Assembly: GCA_023458595.1 (NCBI GenBank)
Contig: JAEWYT010000148.1
Coordinates: 1 to 30,965 of the forward strand
Direction: 5' to 3'
Source: Pseudomonadota bacterium
Lineage (GTDB): Bacteria > Pseudomonadota > Alphaproteobacteria > Rhizobiales > Tepidamorphaceae
DNA length: 30,965 nucleotides
The notes below the pieces were generated by a model. The model had not been told where the DNA came from and did not search any database. It worked only from the letters and a program-made list of their open reading frames with translations. Below are positions 1-7,819 of this stretch, piece by piece (position 1 is the first letter of the stretch; each line of letters begins with the position of its first letter). Position numbers and translations under genes: made by a program.

Positions 1-330
1 GAGCACCTGTCCCGGCCGGAAGACCAGCGGCCACCACGGCGCCGGTGAGGCGCGCGACGGTTCGGCCTCGGCATCCCTCTCCCGCCCCTTACTCCGACCT
101 TCTCCCCAAGGAGAGAGGGAGCGGAGCACCTGTCCCGGCCGGAAGATCAGCGGTGACCACGGCGCCGGTGAGGCGTGCGCCGGCTCGGCCTCGGCATCCC
201 TCTCCCGCCCCTCACCCCGGCCCTCCCCCCAAGGGGAGAGGGAGCGGAGCGCGTGTCCCGGCCGGAAGACCAGCGGCGGCCACGGCGTCGGTGAGGCGTG
301 CGCCGGTTCGGCCTCGACATCCCTCTCCCC
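1..330. repeat. Direct tandem repeat, 123-bp period, about 2.7 copies
   Basis: Three consecutive copies begin at positions 1, 124 and 247, each opening with a variant of 'gagcacctgtcccggccgga' and continuing through a pyrimidine-rich 'ccctctcccgcccc' stretch and its purine-rich counterpart 'gggagaggg'. The third copy diverges after about 70 bases into 'ccctctcccccgcgggggagaggg'-type sequence. The array may extend beyond the left edge. The period is a multiple of three, which is why a long open frame runs across it, but I see no credible protein. The C-rich/G-rich arms could fold into hairpins in RNA. Confidence 0.8.
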
Positions 331-404
331 CGCGGGGGAGAGGGCAGGGTGAGGGGGCCGGGCGGCAGGTGGTGAAGTCGGTATCTGTCGCAGCCGCCGT
401 CCGG

Positions 405-493
405 GTCCTGGATCAGGTCCAGGACACGAGATCGCTTGCGTGGCACGGCAGTGCCCCAAAACTCCGGATCCGCGCCCCGGACCTGATCCGGGG
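405..493. repeat. Two-hairpin REP-like intergenic element, copy 1
   Basis: Two imperfect palindromes lie about 70 bp apart: 'gtcctggatcaggtccaggac' class at 405-425 and 'ccccggacctgatccgggg' at 475-493. The same two palindromes with nearly the same spacing recur at 18707-18794, while the sequence between them is not conserved. Elements built on 'ccggaCtTgatccgg' are common between genes of alphaproteobacteria, to my knowledge. The element lies just downstream of the nrdJ stop codon. Bases 1-569 contain no gene that I can support. Confidence 0.65.
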
Positions 494-569
494 CCCAGGA
501 GCGGCGGGGGAAGACAGCAAGGGAAGGGGAACGCCGGAGGGCCGGGGCCAACCGCTTCCGATCAGACGC

Positions 570-3500
570 TCACGCGCATTTCGAGTAGCCGCAGTCGATG
601 CAGGCGAGGCAGCCTTCGCGGTGATAGAGGGTCGGATGGCCGCAGCGCGGGCAGGTGGCGCCGCCGACGCCGTCGGGGATCGCCTTCTCCAAAGACCCCG
701 GCCCGTCAGGGTCCGATCCGTGCGCGCCCGTGCCGATCCGCGAGGGCGCCATGAAGCCGATGTCGATCATGTGCTTCTCGATGACGTCGGCGATCGCGGC
801 GAGCAGGCTCGGCACGTAGCGGCCGTTCATCCAGTGGCCGCCGCGCGGATCGAACACGGCCTTCAATTCGTCGACCACGAAGGAGACGTCGCCGCCGCGG
901 CGGAACACCGCCGAGATCAAGAGCGTCAGCGCCGCCGTCCAGGCGTAGTGCTCGACGTTGCGCGAGTTGATGAAGATCTCGAAGGGCCGGCGGCGGCCGT
1001 CGCGGATGACGTCGTTGATGGTGATGTAGAAGGAATGCTCGGTGTCGGGCCAGCGCAGCTTGTAGGTGAAGCCCGGCAGGATCGTGTCGCGCTTCAGGGG
1101 CTCGGTCAGGCGCACGACGGCCGCGCCCTCGCGCGGGGCCATCTCGGCGGCCTCCCGCGCCTCGACGGGAATGGCGGTGGCCGGAACGGCGGGGGCGGGC
1201 AGCGGCAGGCTCGTCTGTGCCGCTTCCTCGGGCGCGCGCTCGTCGACGCTGAGGACGGAGCCGGTCACCGGGTTCGGCCGGTAGGTGGTGCAGCCCTTCA
1301 GGCCCATCGCGTAGGCGCGGGCGTAGACGTCCTTGAAGGCCTCGAAGGAGATCTCGCGCGGCACGTTGATGGTCTTGGAGATCGAGGAATCCACATAGGG
1401 CTGCAGCGCCGCCTGCATCCTGAGATGGCCTTCCGGATTGAGCGTCTGCGCGGTGACGAAGGCTTCGGGCGGCTTCGCGTCCGGTCCGAACTTCGCCCGG
1501 TAGAGCCGCCAGGCGTAGTCGGCGACCTCCTCCTCGTGGCGGCTGCCGTCGGGCATCAGCACGGCGCGGCGGTAGGAGAGCGAGAAGATCGGTTCGACGC
1601 CGGAGGAGACGTTGTCGGCGAAGAGCGAGATGGTGCCGGTCGGGGCGATCGAGGTGACGTGCGAATTGCGCAGGCCGTTCTTCCCGATCAGCGCCCGCAC
1701 GTCCCTGTCGAGGCGGGCGACCGTCGGGCTCCCGAGATAGGCGTCCCTGTCGAACAGCGGGAAGGCGCCCTTCTCCGCGGCGATCTCCGCGCTCGCGCGA
1801 TAGGCCGCGTTCTGGATGATCCGCATCCACGCGCCGGCCGCCCTCGCCGCTTCGTCGGAGCCGTAGACGAGGCCGAGCATGGCGAGCGCGTCGGCGAGGC
1901 CGGTGACGCCGAGGCCGAGCCGGCGCTTCGCCTTCGCCTCCTTCGCCTGGGCCTCCAGCGGGAAGTTCGAGACGTCGACGACGTTGTCGAGGAAGCGGAT
2001 CGCGACGGCGACCGTCTCGGCGAGGCGGACCTCGTTCAGACGCGCGCCGTCGTCGAAGGGCTCCTCGACGAGGCGGGCGAGATTGACCGAGCCGAGCAGG
2101 CAGGCGCCGTAGGGGGGAAGTGGTTGTTCCCCGCAATTGTGCGCATAGAGGCCGTTGGCGTCGAAAGCATTGATGCCCGGCACGGCGCAGTCGAAGACGT
2201 CGGCCTCGCCGGCCGCCTCCACGCCGGCGACCTTCGCAATGAAGCGCTCGCGGTTCATGCTGCGCCGGTAGGCGCCAAGCGAGCCGGTCAGGCGCGCCGC
2301 CTTGGCGGTGTCGGTGAAGCCGATCCGGTCGGCAAAGCGGACAAGATTGGCGCCGGCGATCACCAGTTCATGGTCGGCCCGGCAATGGTATTCCTTCATG
2401 CCCCCCTTGCCGTCGGGGAGCAGCCTCGGCCCCGCGGCGCGGCGTTCGGCGTAGATTCGGCTCATGATCCCGAGCCGGGCGAGCATGCGCTGCGCTGCAC
2501 GAAGCGTCTCGATGTCGCTGGCGGCGAGCCGCACGCTGACGCCTTTCGGCTGGGCGCCCTGGACGCTGCCGTCGGCGTCGAACAGGCCGCGCAGGAAGCC
2601 GATGTGGCAGGCCGAGGAGGTCCGCTCCAGTGCGGGCGTCATCGCCTTGTTGCCCGGCACGAGACCGTAGTCGCGGGCAAGATCGCGCAGGGCCGCGCTC
2701 TGTAGCCGCAATTCGTTACGTCCGGCGACCTCCATCCAGCCGTCGAAGTCGGAACGGTGCGGCAGAGCGCGGACAGCGGCTTCGGCCGCCTCCATCACCG
2801 CATCGAGGCCATCGTCCACGATATCGCCGTTGGCGGCGCGGGCCGCGCGCCACACGCTCAGCACACCCCTGTCGGCCTTCAGCGTGCCGTCGCCCACGAG
2901 AAGGCCGAGGAGATAGCCTTCCGGCCCGGTCCCCGCGCCGGGCCACGCGGACGCATCGCCATGATCGTGAAGGACGATCTCCTCGCCGGGCTCGAGCGTT
3001 CCCGCCTCGGCCCAGTCCGTCTCCAGCGACCAGCGGGTGCGGCGCGTGACCTTCAGGATGCGATGGTCGGCGGTCAGCGTCAGGTGCCGACCTCCTTTGG
3101 TCTCGAGCCGCACGACGGGCTTGCGGCCGGTAGCAAAGAAGCCCTCCGGGCCGCTCCTCCAGTCCTTGCCGTCGACGCGGGCCTCGAAGGGGGTGCCGAC
3201 GAGCTCGCCGACCTGGCGGGCGCCACCGGACGTCATCACCCAGGTGTCGGCCGTCACGCAAGGGTTCGTCGCCTGGATCGTCTCGCAGTAGGAGAGATTG
3301 TTCTCCGCGTTTACCCGGTCGATGAAGATGACGCCCGGCTCGGCGTAGTCGTAGGTCGAGCGCATGATGCGGTCCCAGAGCGCGCGCGCCCGGACAGTCC
3401 TGAACACCCTGCCCTCGAAGACGAGGTCCCAGTCGGCGTCGTCCTCGACGGCCTTCATGAAGGCGTCGGTGACGAGGACCGAGAGGTTGAACATGCGAAG

Positions 3501-4106
3501 CTTCGCCGCATCCGCCTTGGCGTCGATGAAGAGCTCGATGTCGGGGTGGTCGCAGCGCAGCGTGCCCATCATGGCGCCGCGGCGGTGGCCGGCGGACATG
3601 ATGGTGCGGCACATGGCGTCCCACACCTCCATGAAGCTCACCGGACCCGACGCGTCGGCGCCGATCGACTTCACCAGCGCGCCTTTCGGCCTCAGCGTCG
3701 AGAAGTCGTGGCCGATGCCGCCGCCCTGCTGCATCGTCAGCGCGGCCTCGCGCAGGTTCGTGAAGATGCCGTCGAGGTCGTCGGGGATCGTGCCCATGAC
3801 GAAGCAGTTGAAGAGCGTCACCTTCCGCCCCGTGCCGGCGCCGGCGAGGATGCGGCCGGCGGGCAGGAAGGCGCCGGACTGAAGGGCCTCGCGGAAGCGC
3901 CGCGCCCAGGTCCTGCGGGATTTCGGGGCTTCGGCCGCGGCGACGGCGTCGGCCACGCGGGCGAAGGTGTCGGCCACGGTCGTCTCGACCGGCGCGCCGT
4001 CCTCGCCGCGCAGGCGGTACTTCATGTCCCAGATCTCGGTCGCGATCGGGGAGGGGGCAATCGGCGACGGGGCGACACCGTCGCCGCCGGATCTTCCACG
4101 GGCCAT
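570..4106 (-). CDS. nrdJ: Adenosylcobalamin-dependent (class II) ribonucleotide reductase, intein-containing precursor
   Basis: Reduces ribonucleotides to deoxyribonucleotides using coenzyme B12 to form a thiyl radical. The precursor is 1178 aa; after removal of the intein (residues 283-657) 803 aa remain, the size of the short NrdJ type rather than the long (about 1200 aa) one. Visible family features are the first redox cysteine in LFNCFVMG (C101), FNLSVLVTDAF, the radical-cysteine motif NPCGEQPLPPYGAC (split by the intein; C658 is the radical cysteine and C669 the second redox cysteine), APTGTISLFADNVSSGVEP, and a C-terminal cysteine cluster (CPRCGH...CLACIDCGYSKC) typical of NrdJ tails that re-reduce the active site or bind zinc. 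The ATG at 4106 has no clear Shine-Dalgarno, and an internal ATG at residue 28 (MKYRLRGEDG) is an alternative start. Transcribed divergently from the LigM-like gene. I see no cobalamin riboswitch in the 5' region. Confidence 0.95.
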   Translation of the reverse strand: MARGRSGGDGVAPSPIAPSPIATEIWDMKYRLRGEDGAPVETTVADTFARVADAVAAAEAPKSRRTWARRFREALQSGAFLPAGRILAGAGTGRKVTLFNCFVMGTIPDDLDGIFTNLREAALTMQQGGGIGHDFSTLRPKGALVKSIGADASGPVSFMEVWDAMCRTIMSAGHRRGAMMGTLRCDHPDIELFIDAKADAAKLRMFNLSVLVTDAFMKAVEDDADWDLVFEGRVFRTVRARALWDRIMRSTYDYAEPGVIFIDRVNAENNLSYCETIQATNPCVTADTWVMTSGGARQVGELVGTPFEARVDGKDWRSGPEGFFATGRKPVVRLETKGGRHLTLTADHRILKVTRRTRWSLETDWAEAGTLEPGEEIVLHDHGDASAWPGAGTGPEGYLLGLLVGDGTLKADRGVLSVWRAARAANGDIVDDGLDAVMEAAEAAVRALPHRSDFDGWMEVAGRNELRLQSAALRDLARDYGLVPGNKAMTPALERTSSACHIGFLRGLFDADGSVQGAQPKGVSVRLAASDIETLRAAQRMLARLGIMSRIYAERRAAGPRLLPDGKGGMKEYHCRADHELVIAGANLVRFADRIGFTDTAKAARLTGSLGAYRRSMNRERFIAKVAGVEAAGEADVFDCAVPGINAFDANGLYAHNCGEQPLPPYGACLLGSVNLARLVEEPFDDGARLNEVRLAETVAVAIRFLDNVVDVSNFPLEAQAKEAKAKRRLGLGVTGLADALAMLGLVYGSDEAARAAGAWMRIIQNAAYRASAEIAAEKGAFPLFDRDAYLGSPTVARLDRDVRALIGKNGLRNSHVTSIAPTGTISLFADNVSSGVEPIFSLSYRRAVLMPDGSRHEEEVADYAWRLYRAKFGPDAKPPEAFVTAQTLNPEGHLRMQAALQPYVDSSISKTINVPREISFEAFKDVYARAYAMGLKGCTTYRPNPVTGSVLSVDERAPEEAAQTSLPLPAPAVPATAIPVEAREAAEMAPREGAAVVRLTEPLKRDTILPGFTYKLRWPDTEHSFYITINDVIRDGRRRPFEIFINSRNVEHYAWTAALTLLISAVFRRGGDVSFVVDELKAVFDPRGGHWMNGRYVPSLLAAIADVIEKHMIDIGFMAPSRIGTGAHGSDPDGPGSLEKAIPDGVGGATCPRCGHPTLYHREGCLACIDCGYSKCA
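2136..3260 (-). mobile_element. Intein with LAGLIDADG homing endonuclease inside NrdJ
   Basis: In-frame 375-codon insertion, precursor residues 283-657. It begins with Cys283 directly after the extein residues ATNP and ends with His656-Asn657 (GLYAHN), directly followed by extein Cys658 (CGEQPLPPYG). These are the classical intein ends: Cys1, penultimate His, terminal Asn and a +1 Cys. A block-B-like LTLTADH segment is present. Two LAGLIDADG helices, LLGLLVGDG (residues 399-407) and FLRGLFDADG (504-513), both keep their acidic residues (D406, D510/D512), so the endonuclease looks intact. The insertion point is immediately before the radical-bearing cysteine, so the reductase cannot work until splicing. 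Codon use and GC resemble the host gene, which suggests long residence. Confidence 0.93.
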
Positions 4107-4147
4107 ATCGGATACTCGTCACGCGCCGGGATGTCTTCAGCCTAATG

Positions 4148-4176
4148 AATATTGGTTGAAAGGGACTTAAGGTCAA
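4148..4176 (-). promoter_or_regulatory. Candidate sigma70-type promoter for nrdJ
   Basis: Read on the minus strand, TTGACC (plus coordinates 4171-4176) is followed after 17 bases by AATATT (4148-4153); shifting the -10 by one base gives CAATAT with 16-bp spacing. Transcription would start near 4140, about 35 nt before the nrdJ ATG. The stretch is conspicuously AT-rich for this genome. This is a consensus match by eye only. Confidence 0.35.
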
Positions 4177-4384
4177 CGATTTGTTCTTGCTTTGTACGCT
4201 TTTCGCCTGCCGCAAAATAAAAAGCATCCTTTACAAATCGGCCCGGGTCATCTGAAAATGCCGACCGACTTCGAGCCGGCCTTTGCGCCTGGAACGGCGC
4301 CGGCCTCGTAACGCAGAACCCAACAGAACCGCACGGCAGGCGCCGGCAGGGCGCCTGTCGATCAAGTCGAGGGAAGGAACAGCG

Positions 4385-5785
4385 ATGACCAAGAAATCCC
4401 TGGAGGACGTGCTCCAGTCGGCGGGCAATACGGTCGACATGCTGCGCAACTCGCAGATTGGCGCCTATGTCTATCCGGTGGTGCCGCCGGAGTTTTCGAA
4501 CTGGCGCTCGGAGCAGTGGGCCTGGAGCCATTCGGCCGTGCTGTTCGACCAGTCGCACCACATGGCCGAGCTGATGGTCGAGGGGCCGGACGCGAAGAAG
4601 CTGTTGTCGTATCTGGCCATCAACTCCTTCGAGACCTTCCCGGTCGACAAGGCCAAGCATTTCGTGCCGGTGAGCCATGACGGCCACGTCATCGGCGACG
4701 TCATCATCTTCCACCTCGCCGAGAACCAGTACAATCTCGTCGGCCGCGCGCCGACGGTGAACTGGATCGAGTTCCATGCGGCGACAGGCAAGTACGACGC
4801 CAGGCTCACCCGCGACGACCGCTCGCCGTCGCGGCCGGGCGGCAAGCCGGTGGTCCGTCGGCACTACCGCTACCAGATCCAGGGCCCGAACGCGCCGCGG
4901 ATCCTCGAGAAGCTGAACGGCGGGCCGGTTCCCGAGATCAGGTTCTTCAACATGGACGCGATCACCATCGCCGGCCGCAAGGTGCGGGCGCTGCGCCACG
5001 GCATGGCCGGCGCGCCGGGCCTCGAGGTCTGGGGTCCCTACGAGGAGGGCGACGAGATCCGCGCCGCGATCGTCGAGGCGGGCAAGGACTTCGGCCTCGC
5101 CCAGGTCGGCTCGCGCGCCTATGCCACCAACACGCTCGAATCGGGCTGGATCCCCTCGCCGCTTCCCGCCGTCTATACCGGCGAGAAGATGAAGGCCTAT
5201 CGCGAGTGGCTGCCGGCCGACAGCTACGAGGCGACCGGCTCGATCGGCGGCAGCTTCGTGTCCTCCGAGATCGAGGACTACTACCTGAGCCCCTACGAGC
5301 TCGGCTACGGGATCTACGTGAAGTTCGACCACGATTTCGTCGGCCGCGAGGCGCTGGAAAAGATGGCCGGCAAGCCGCACCGCCGCAAGGTCACCTTCGA
5401 GTGGAACGCCGAGGACGTGGCCAGGGTGACGGCCTCGATGTTCGCGCCCGAGGGCGAGGGCTTCAAATATATCGATCTGCCGCTGTCGAACTACGCCTCG
5501 TCCTCCTACGACAGGGTGACGATGGGCGGGAAGACGGTCGGCCTGTCGATGTTCTCCGGCTACAGCTACAACGAGAAGGCGATGCTGTCGCTCGGCATCG
5601 TCGATCCGGAGATCAACGAGGGCGACGTGCTGACGCTGGTCTGGGGCGAGGAGAACGGCGGCACGAAGAAGACCACCGTCGAGCCGCACAGGCAGACCGA
5701 GATCCGCGTCCGCGTCTCGCCGGTGCCGTACTCCAGGATGGCGCGGGAGACCTACGTCGACAGCTGGCGCACGCGCAGCGCGTGA
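4385..5785 (+). CDS. LigM-like tetrahydrofolate-dependent aromatic O-demethylase (GcvT family)
   Basis: Predicted to transfer the methyl group of a methoxylated aromatic acid (vanillate or 3-O-methylgallate type) to tetrahydrofolate in the cytosol. The 466-aa protein reads like Sphingobium LigM along its whole length, as I recall that sequence: NTVDMLRNSQIGAYVYPVV near the N-terminus, EQWAWSHSAVLFDQSHHM, KPVVRRHYRYQIQGPNA, LRHGMAGAPGLEVWGPYE, NTLESGWIPSPLPAVYTG, IGGSFVSSEIEDYY, VWGEENGGTKKTTVEPH and SPVPYSRMARETY. Its length matches LigM (about 470 aa). The fold is that of the glycine-cleavage T protein. I chose the ATG at 4385 because 'gggaagg' sits 8 bases upstream (4371-4377); an open frame extends further upstream without a better start. 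No demethylase partner, folate gene or ring-cleavage gene is adjacent, so the true substrate is inferred from similarity only. Confidence 0.85.
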   Translation: MTKKSLEDVLQSAGNTVDMLRNSQIGAYVYPVVPPEFSNWRSEQWAWSHSAVLFDQSHHMAELMVEGPDAKKLLSYLAINSFETFPVDKAKHFVPVSHDGHVIGDVIIFHLAENQYNLVGRAPTVNWIEFHAATGKYDARLTRDDRSPSRPGGKPVVRRHYRYQIQGPNAPRILEKLNGGPVPEIRFFNMDAITIAGRKVRALRHGMAGAPGLEVWGPYEEGDEIRAAIVEAGKDFGLAQVGSRAYATNTLESGWIPSPLPAVYTGEKMKAYREWLPADSYEATGSIGGSFVSSEIEDYYLSPYELGYGIYVKFDHDFVGREALEKMAGKPHRRKVTFEWNAEDVARVTASMFAPEGEGFKYIDLPLSNYASSSYDRVTMGGKTVGLSMFSGYSYNEKAMLSLGIVDPEINEGDVLTLVWGEENGGTKKTTVEPHRQTEIRVRVSPVPYSRMARETYVDSWRTRSA

Positions 5786-5849
5786 GCGGCTGATTGTTGA
5801 AGGGCGGCGCTTCGTGAGAGGGGTCTCGCCGGCGCTTTGCCGTGCCGCG

Positions 5850-6012
5850 ACCCCCTCCCTATCCCTCCCCCGGGCGCAACATCGGATGTTTCCGATGTTG
5901 CTGTTTTAGGAGACGAAGTCGGGAACACCCGACTTCGTTGGGGGAGAGGGTTCTCTGCCGCGCCGCTTGTGGTCCCCTCCCCCCTTGCGGGGGAGGGATA
6001 GGGAGAGGGGTT
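5850..6012. repeat. Inverted-repeat element with twin perfect hairpins
   Basis: The 360-base gap between two plus-strand genes holds no gene but a structured element. Outer arms 'cccctccctatccctccc' (5852-5869) and its near reverse complement (5989-6009) face each other. Inside are two perfect 11-bp stems: 5876-5886/5891-5901 with loop tgtt, and 5913-5923/5928-5938 with loop aaca. The two loops are complementary to each other. The first hairpin core recurs at 30946-30965. This looks like a non-coding dispersed repeat. Confidence 0.7.
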
Positions 6013-6145
6013 GCCGGGCGGAAGCCCGGCGGAGGGAAACTGCCGCCGAGCCATCCGCTTCCCATGGTTTGCCTGTTTAACGAATTGGCGATTCTAACCG
6101 GCTAAATTTCCGGCGCTCGATTCGGACCCGAAAGGCCTTGCCGGC

Positions 6146-6958
6146 ATGCGACGCGCTTTTTCCTGGCTCCTCGGCGGGCTGATCCTCGCCGCGTTCCTCG
6201 TTCCCTTCTCGCCGGCAGTTGCCGCCGACGGCCTGAGGGGCATGCAGGACGGCGACCTCTACGAGGCCATCCGCAGGAACCCGCGCAGCGTCTTCAGGAC
6301 GTGCCCGGTGTCGAAGCGCGATTCGAAGACGTTCGCCCTGTGCGCCACGGCGACCTGCTGGACGCTCGACAACGTCGCCTACTGCAAGTGCGACGTCATG
6401 CACGAGAAGAGCATCTCGCTGCCCTTCAACTACCGCGAGGACGGAGAGAAGCGGGATGTCTGCGACATCCTGCAGGACGGCGTCGGCAACGGCTTCACGG
6501 TCTCCACCTACGCGACGCCGCGCGAGCTCGAGGCCGACTACGATCCCGCCACCGAGAAGCTCGGCGCGCCGCTCGCCCTCTACGACTGCGACAGCCGGAA
6601 CGGCCGGCAGGCCGGCTATTCGGCCCAGTGCGACGGCGGGCTCTGCTTCAACAGCACGCGCGGCAAGGATTTCCCCGGCTTCGGCAGGCTCAAGAAGAGC
6701 GAGATCATCTGTTCCTGCCCGCCGGTGACGAGCCCGCCGACCGGCTTCCAGATCACCGGCCCGTGGAACTGCGCGCCGGGCGATCCGAACACCGACGGCC
6801 ATTGCTGCGACCGGGCCTATCAGGCCCGCCTCTGCGGCGTGTCGAAAGTGTCGCGGACGGGCACCGAGATCGCGGTCGGGGCGCCGACCGGGGTCGCGAC
6901 CACGCTGTCGCGGCTGCTCGACGGCAAGGCGCCGGCGATCAACCGGTGCAGCCTCTAG
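6146..6958 (+). CDS. Cysteine-rich exported protein of unknown function
   Basis: A 270-aa protein that I do not recognise. It starts with a clear Sec signal peptide (MRRAFSWLLGGLILAAFLVP..., cleavage probably after AVA-AD near residue 27). The mature part carries 16 cysteines, including YCKCD, AQCDGGLC, IICSCPP and GHCC, spaced along the chain. That suggests several disulfides and a compact periplasmic or secreted fold. It contains no CxxCH haem motif, so it is not a c-type cytochrome. No membrane segment follows the signal. The gene stands alone, downstream of a repeat element and convergent with plsC (28-bp gap), and is preceded only by a weak ribosome-binding site. Function is not assignable from sequence; a role needing oxidative folding in the periplasm is inference. 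Confidence 0.8.
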   Translation: MRRAFSWLLGGLILAAFLVPFSPAVAADGLRGMQDGDLYEAIRRNPRSVFRTCPVSKRDSKTFALCATATCWTLDNVAYCKCDVMHEKSISLPFNYREDGEKRDVCDILQDGVGNGFTVSTYATPRELEADYDPATEKLGAPLALYDCDSRNGRQAGYSAQCDGGLCFNSTRGKDFPGFGRLKKSEIICSCPPVTSPPTGFQITGPWNCAPGDPNTDGHCCDRAYQARLCGVSKVSRTGTEIAVGAPTGVATTLSRLLDGKAPAINRCSL

Positions 6959-6986
6959 ATGTGGAGCCTCAACAGGTTGTCCCCTT

Positions 6987-7781
6987 TCAGGCGGAACGAG
7001 CCGCCCCGCCTTCCCCGATGGCCGCCAGCCGCTCCCGCGCGGTCTCCGGCAGGGGCGGGGGGTCGGCGCTCCTTGCCGCCTCGACCAGCAGCCGGTCGCA
7101 GGCGGCCTCGATGTCGCTCTCGAGCCTAGCCAGGAACTCGCGGCGCGGCAGGCCCGGCGCGATCGGCTCGAGAAACTCGACCAGGATGGTGCCGGGATAG
7201 CGCTGCCACTTGCGCCGCGGCCAGAAGAGGCCGGAATTGAGCGCGACGGGCAGGCAGGGCACGTCCATCTCCGCGTAGAGCGTCGAGACGCCCGCCTTGT
7301 AGGCCGGCTCCGCGCCCGGCGGGCGGCGGGTGCCCTCCGGGAAGATCAGCACCTGGCGGTTGCGGGCCGCCTCCGCCCGGGCGATGGCGGCCATCTCCTT
7401 CAGCGCGCGCATGCCCTTGCCGCGATCGACGGGAATCATCCGCATCCGCGCCGCCCACCAGCCGAAGAAGGGGATCCGGTTCAGCTCGCGCTTCAGGATG
7501 AAGGCCGGGTCGGAGAAGAACGGCAAGAGCGCGTAGGTCTCGAACAGCGACTGGTGCTTGGCGGCGATCAGCAGCGGGCCGTCGTAGCGTTTCCTCGCGC
7601 CGCGCACCTCCATGCGGACGCCGGCGACGACGCGCAGGAGCCAGACCGAGCTGCGCGCCCAGCCGTGCACGAGGCCGATCAGCCAGGTGCGCGGCAGCCA
7701 GATGAACGGCAGGCAGAGGACCAGCCACGCGATCAGGTTCACGTAGAAGGCGATGTTGAAGAGGATCGAGCGCAGGACCAC
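6987..7781 (-). CDS. plsC: 1-acyl-sn-glycerol-3-phosphate acyltransferase (PlsC family)
   Basis: Acylates lysophosphatidic acid to phosphatidic acid at the inner membrane, an early step of phospholipid synthesis. The 264-aa protein has a hydrophobic N-terminus (residues 6-30), the acyltransferase block I KHQSLFET, where the usual HX4D appears as HX4E (H76, E81), and FPEGTRRPPG (147-155), the phosphate-binding EGTR motif, followed by PCLPVALNSG. I chose the GTG at 7781, preceded by 'aggaagg' about 10 bases upstream; no ATG lies nearby and the longer open frame upstream overlaps ydcF. It is the last gene of the ftsE-ftsX-ydcF-plsC run, 38 bp after ydcF, so co-transcription is likely. An acyltransferase acting on another lysophospholipid cannot be excluded. 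Confidence 0.88.
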   Translation of the reverse strand: MVLRSILFNIAFYVNLIAWLVLCLPFIWLPRTWLIGLVHGWARSSVWLLRVVAGVRMEVRGARKRYDGPLLIAAKHQSLFETYALLPFFSDPAFILKRELNRIPFFGWWAARMRMIPVDRGKGMRALKEMAAIARAEAARNRQVLIFPEGTRRPPGAEPAYKAGVSTLYAEMDVPCLPVALNSGLFWPRRKWQRYPGTILVEFLEPIAPGLPRREFLARLESDIEAACDRLLVEAARSADPPPLPETARERLAAIGEGGAARSA

Positions 7782-7819
7782 GCGGGGGGAGCCTTCCTGG
7801 ATGCCCTGACGGGTCGTGC

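Noticed and set aside
1..330. CRISPR-like array
   Set aside because: The repeated unit is 123 bp with no repeat-spacer alternation and under three copies; no cas gene is near.
45..2705. 886-codon open frame on the plus strand
   Set aside because: It runs through the tandem repeat and then antisense to nrdJ; its translation is Arg/Ala/Gly/Val-rich with no domain, which is the usual antisense shadow in GC-rich coding DNA.
570..4106. Two genes or a frameshifted nrdJ separated by foreign sequence
   Set aside because: The frame is continuous, and the insertion has exact intein ends (Cys ... His-Asn|Cys) with homing endonuclease motifs, so it is one spliced protein.
4107..4384. Cobalamin riboswitch controlling nrdJ
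   Set aside because: B12-dependent genes can carry one, but the upstream region is short, AT-rich and lacks the conserved B12-box sequence; the predicted leader is only about 35 nt.
6061..6110. CtrA box near 'tttaacgaattggcgattctaacc'
   Set aside because: The first half-site TTAA is present but the second half-site seven bases later is not.
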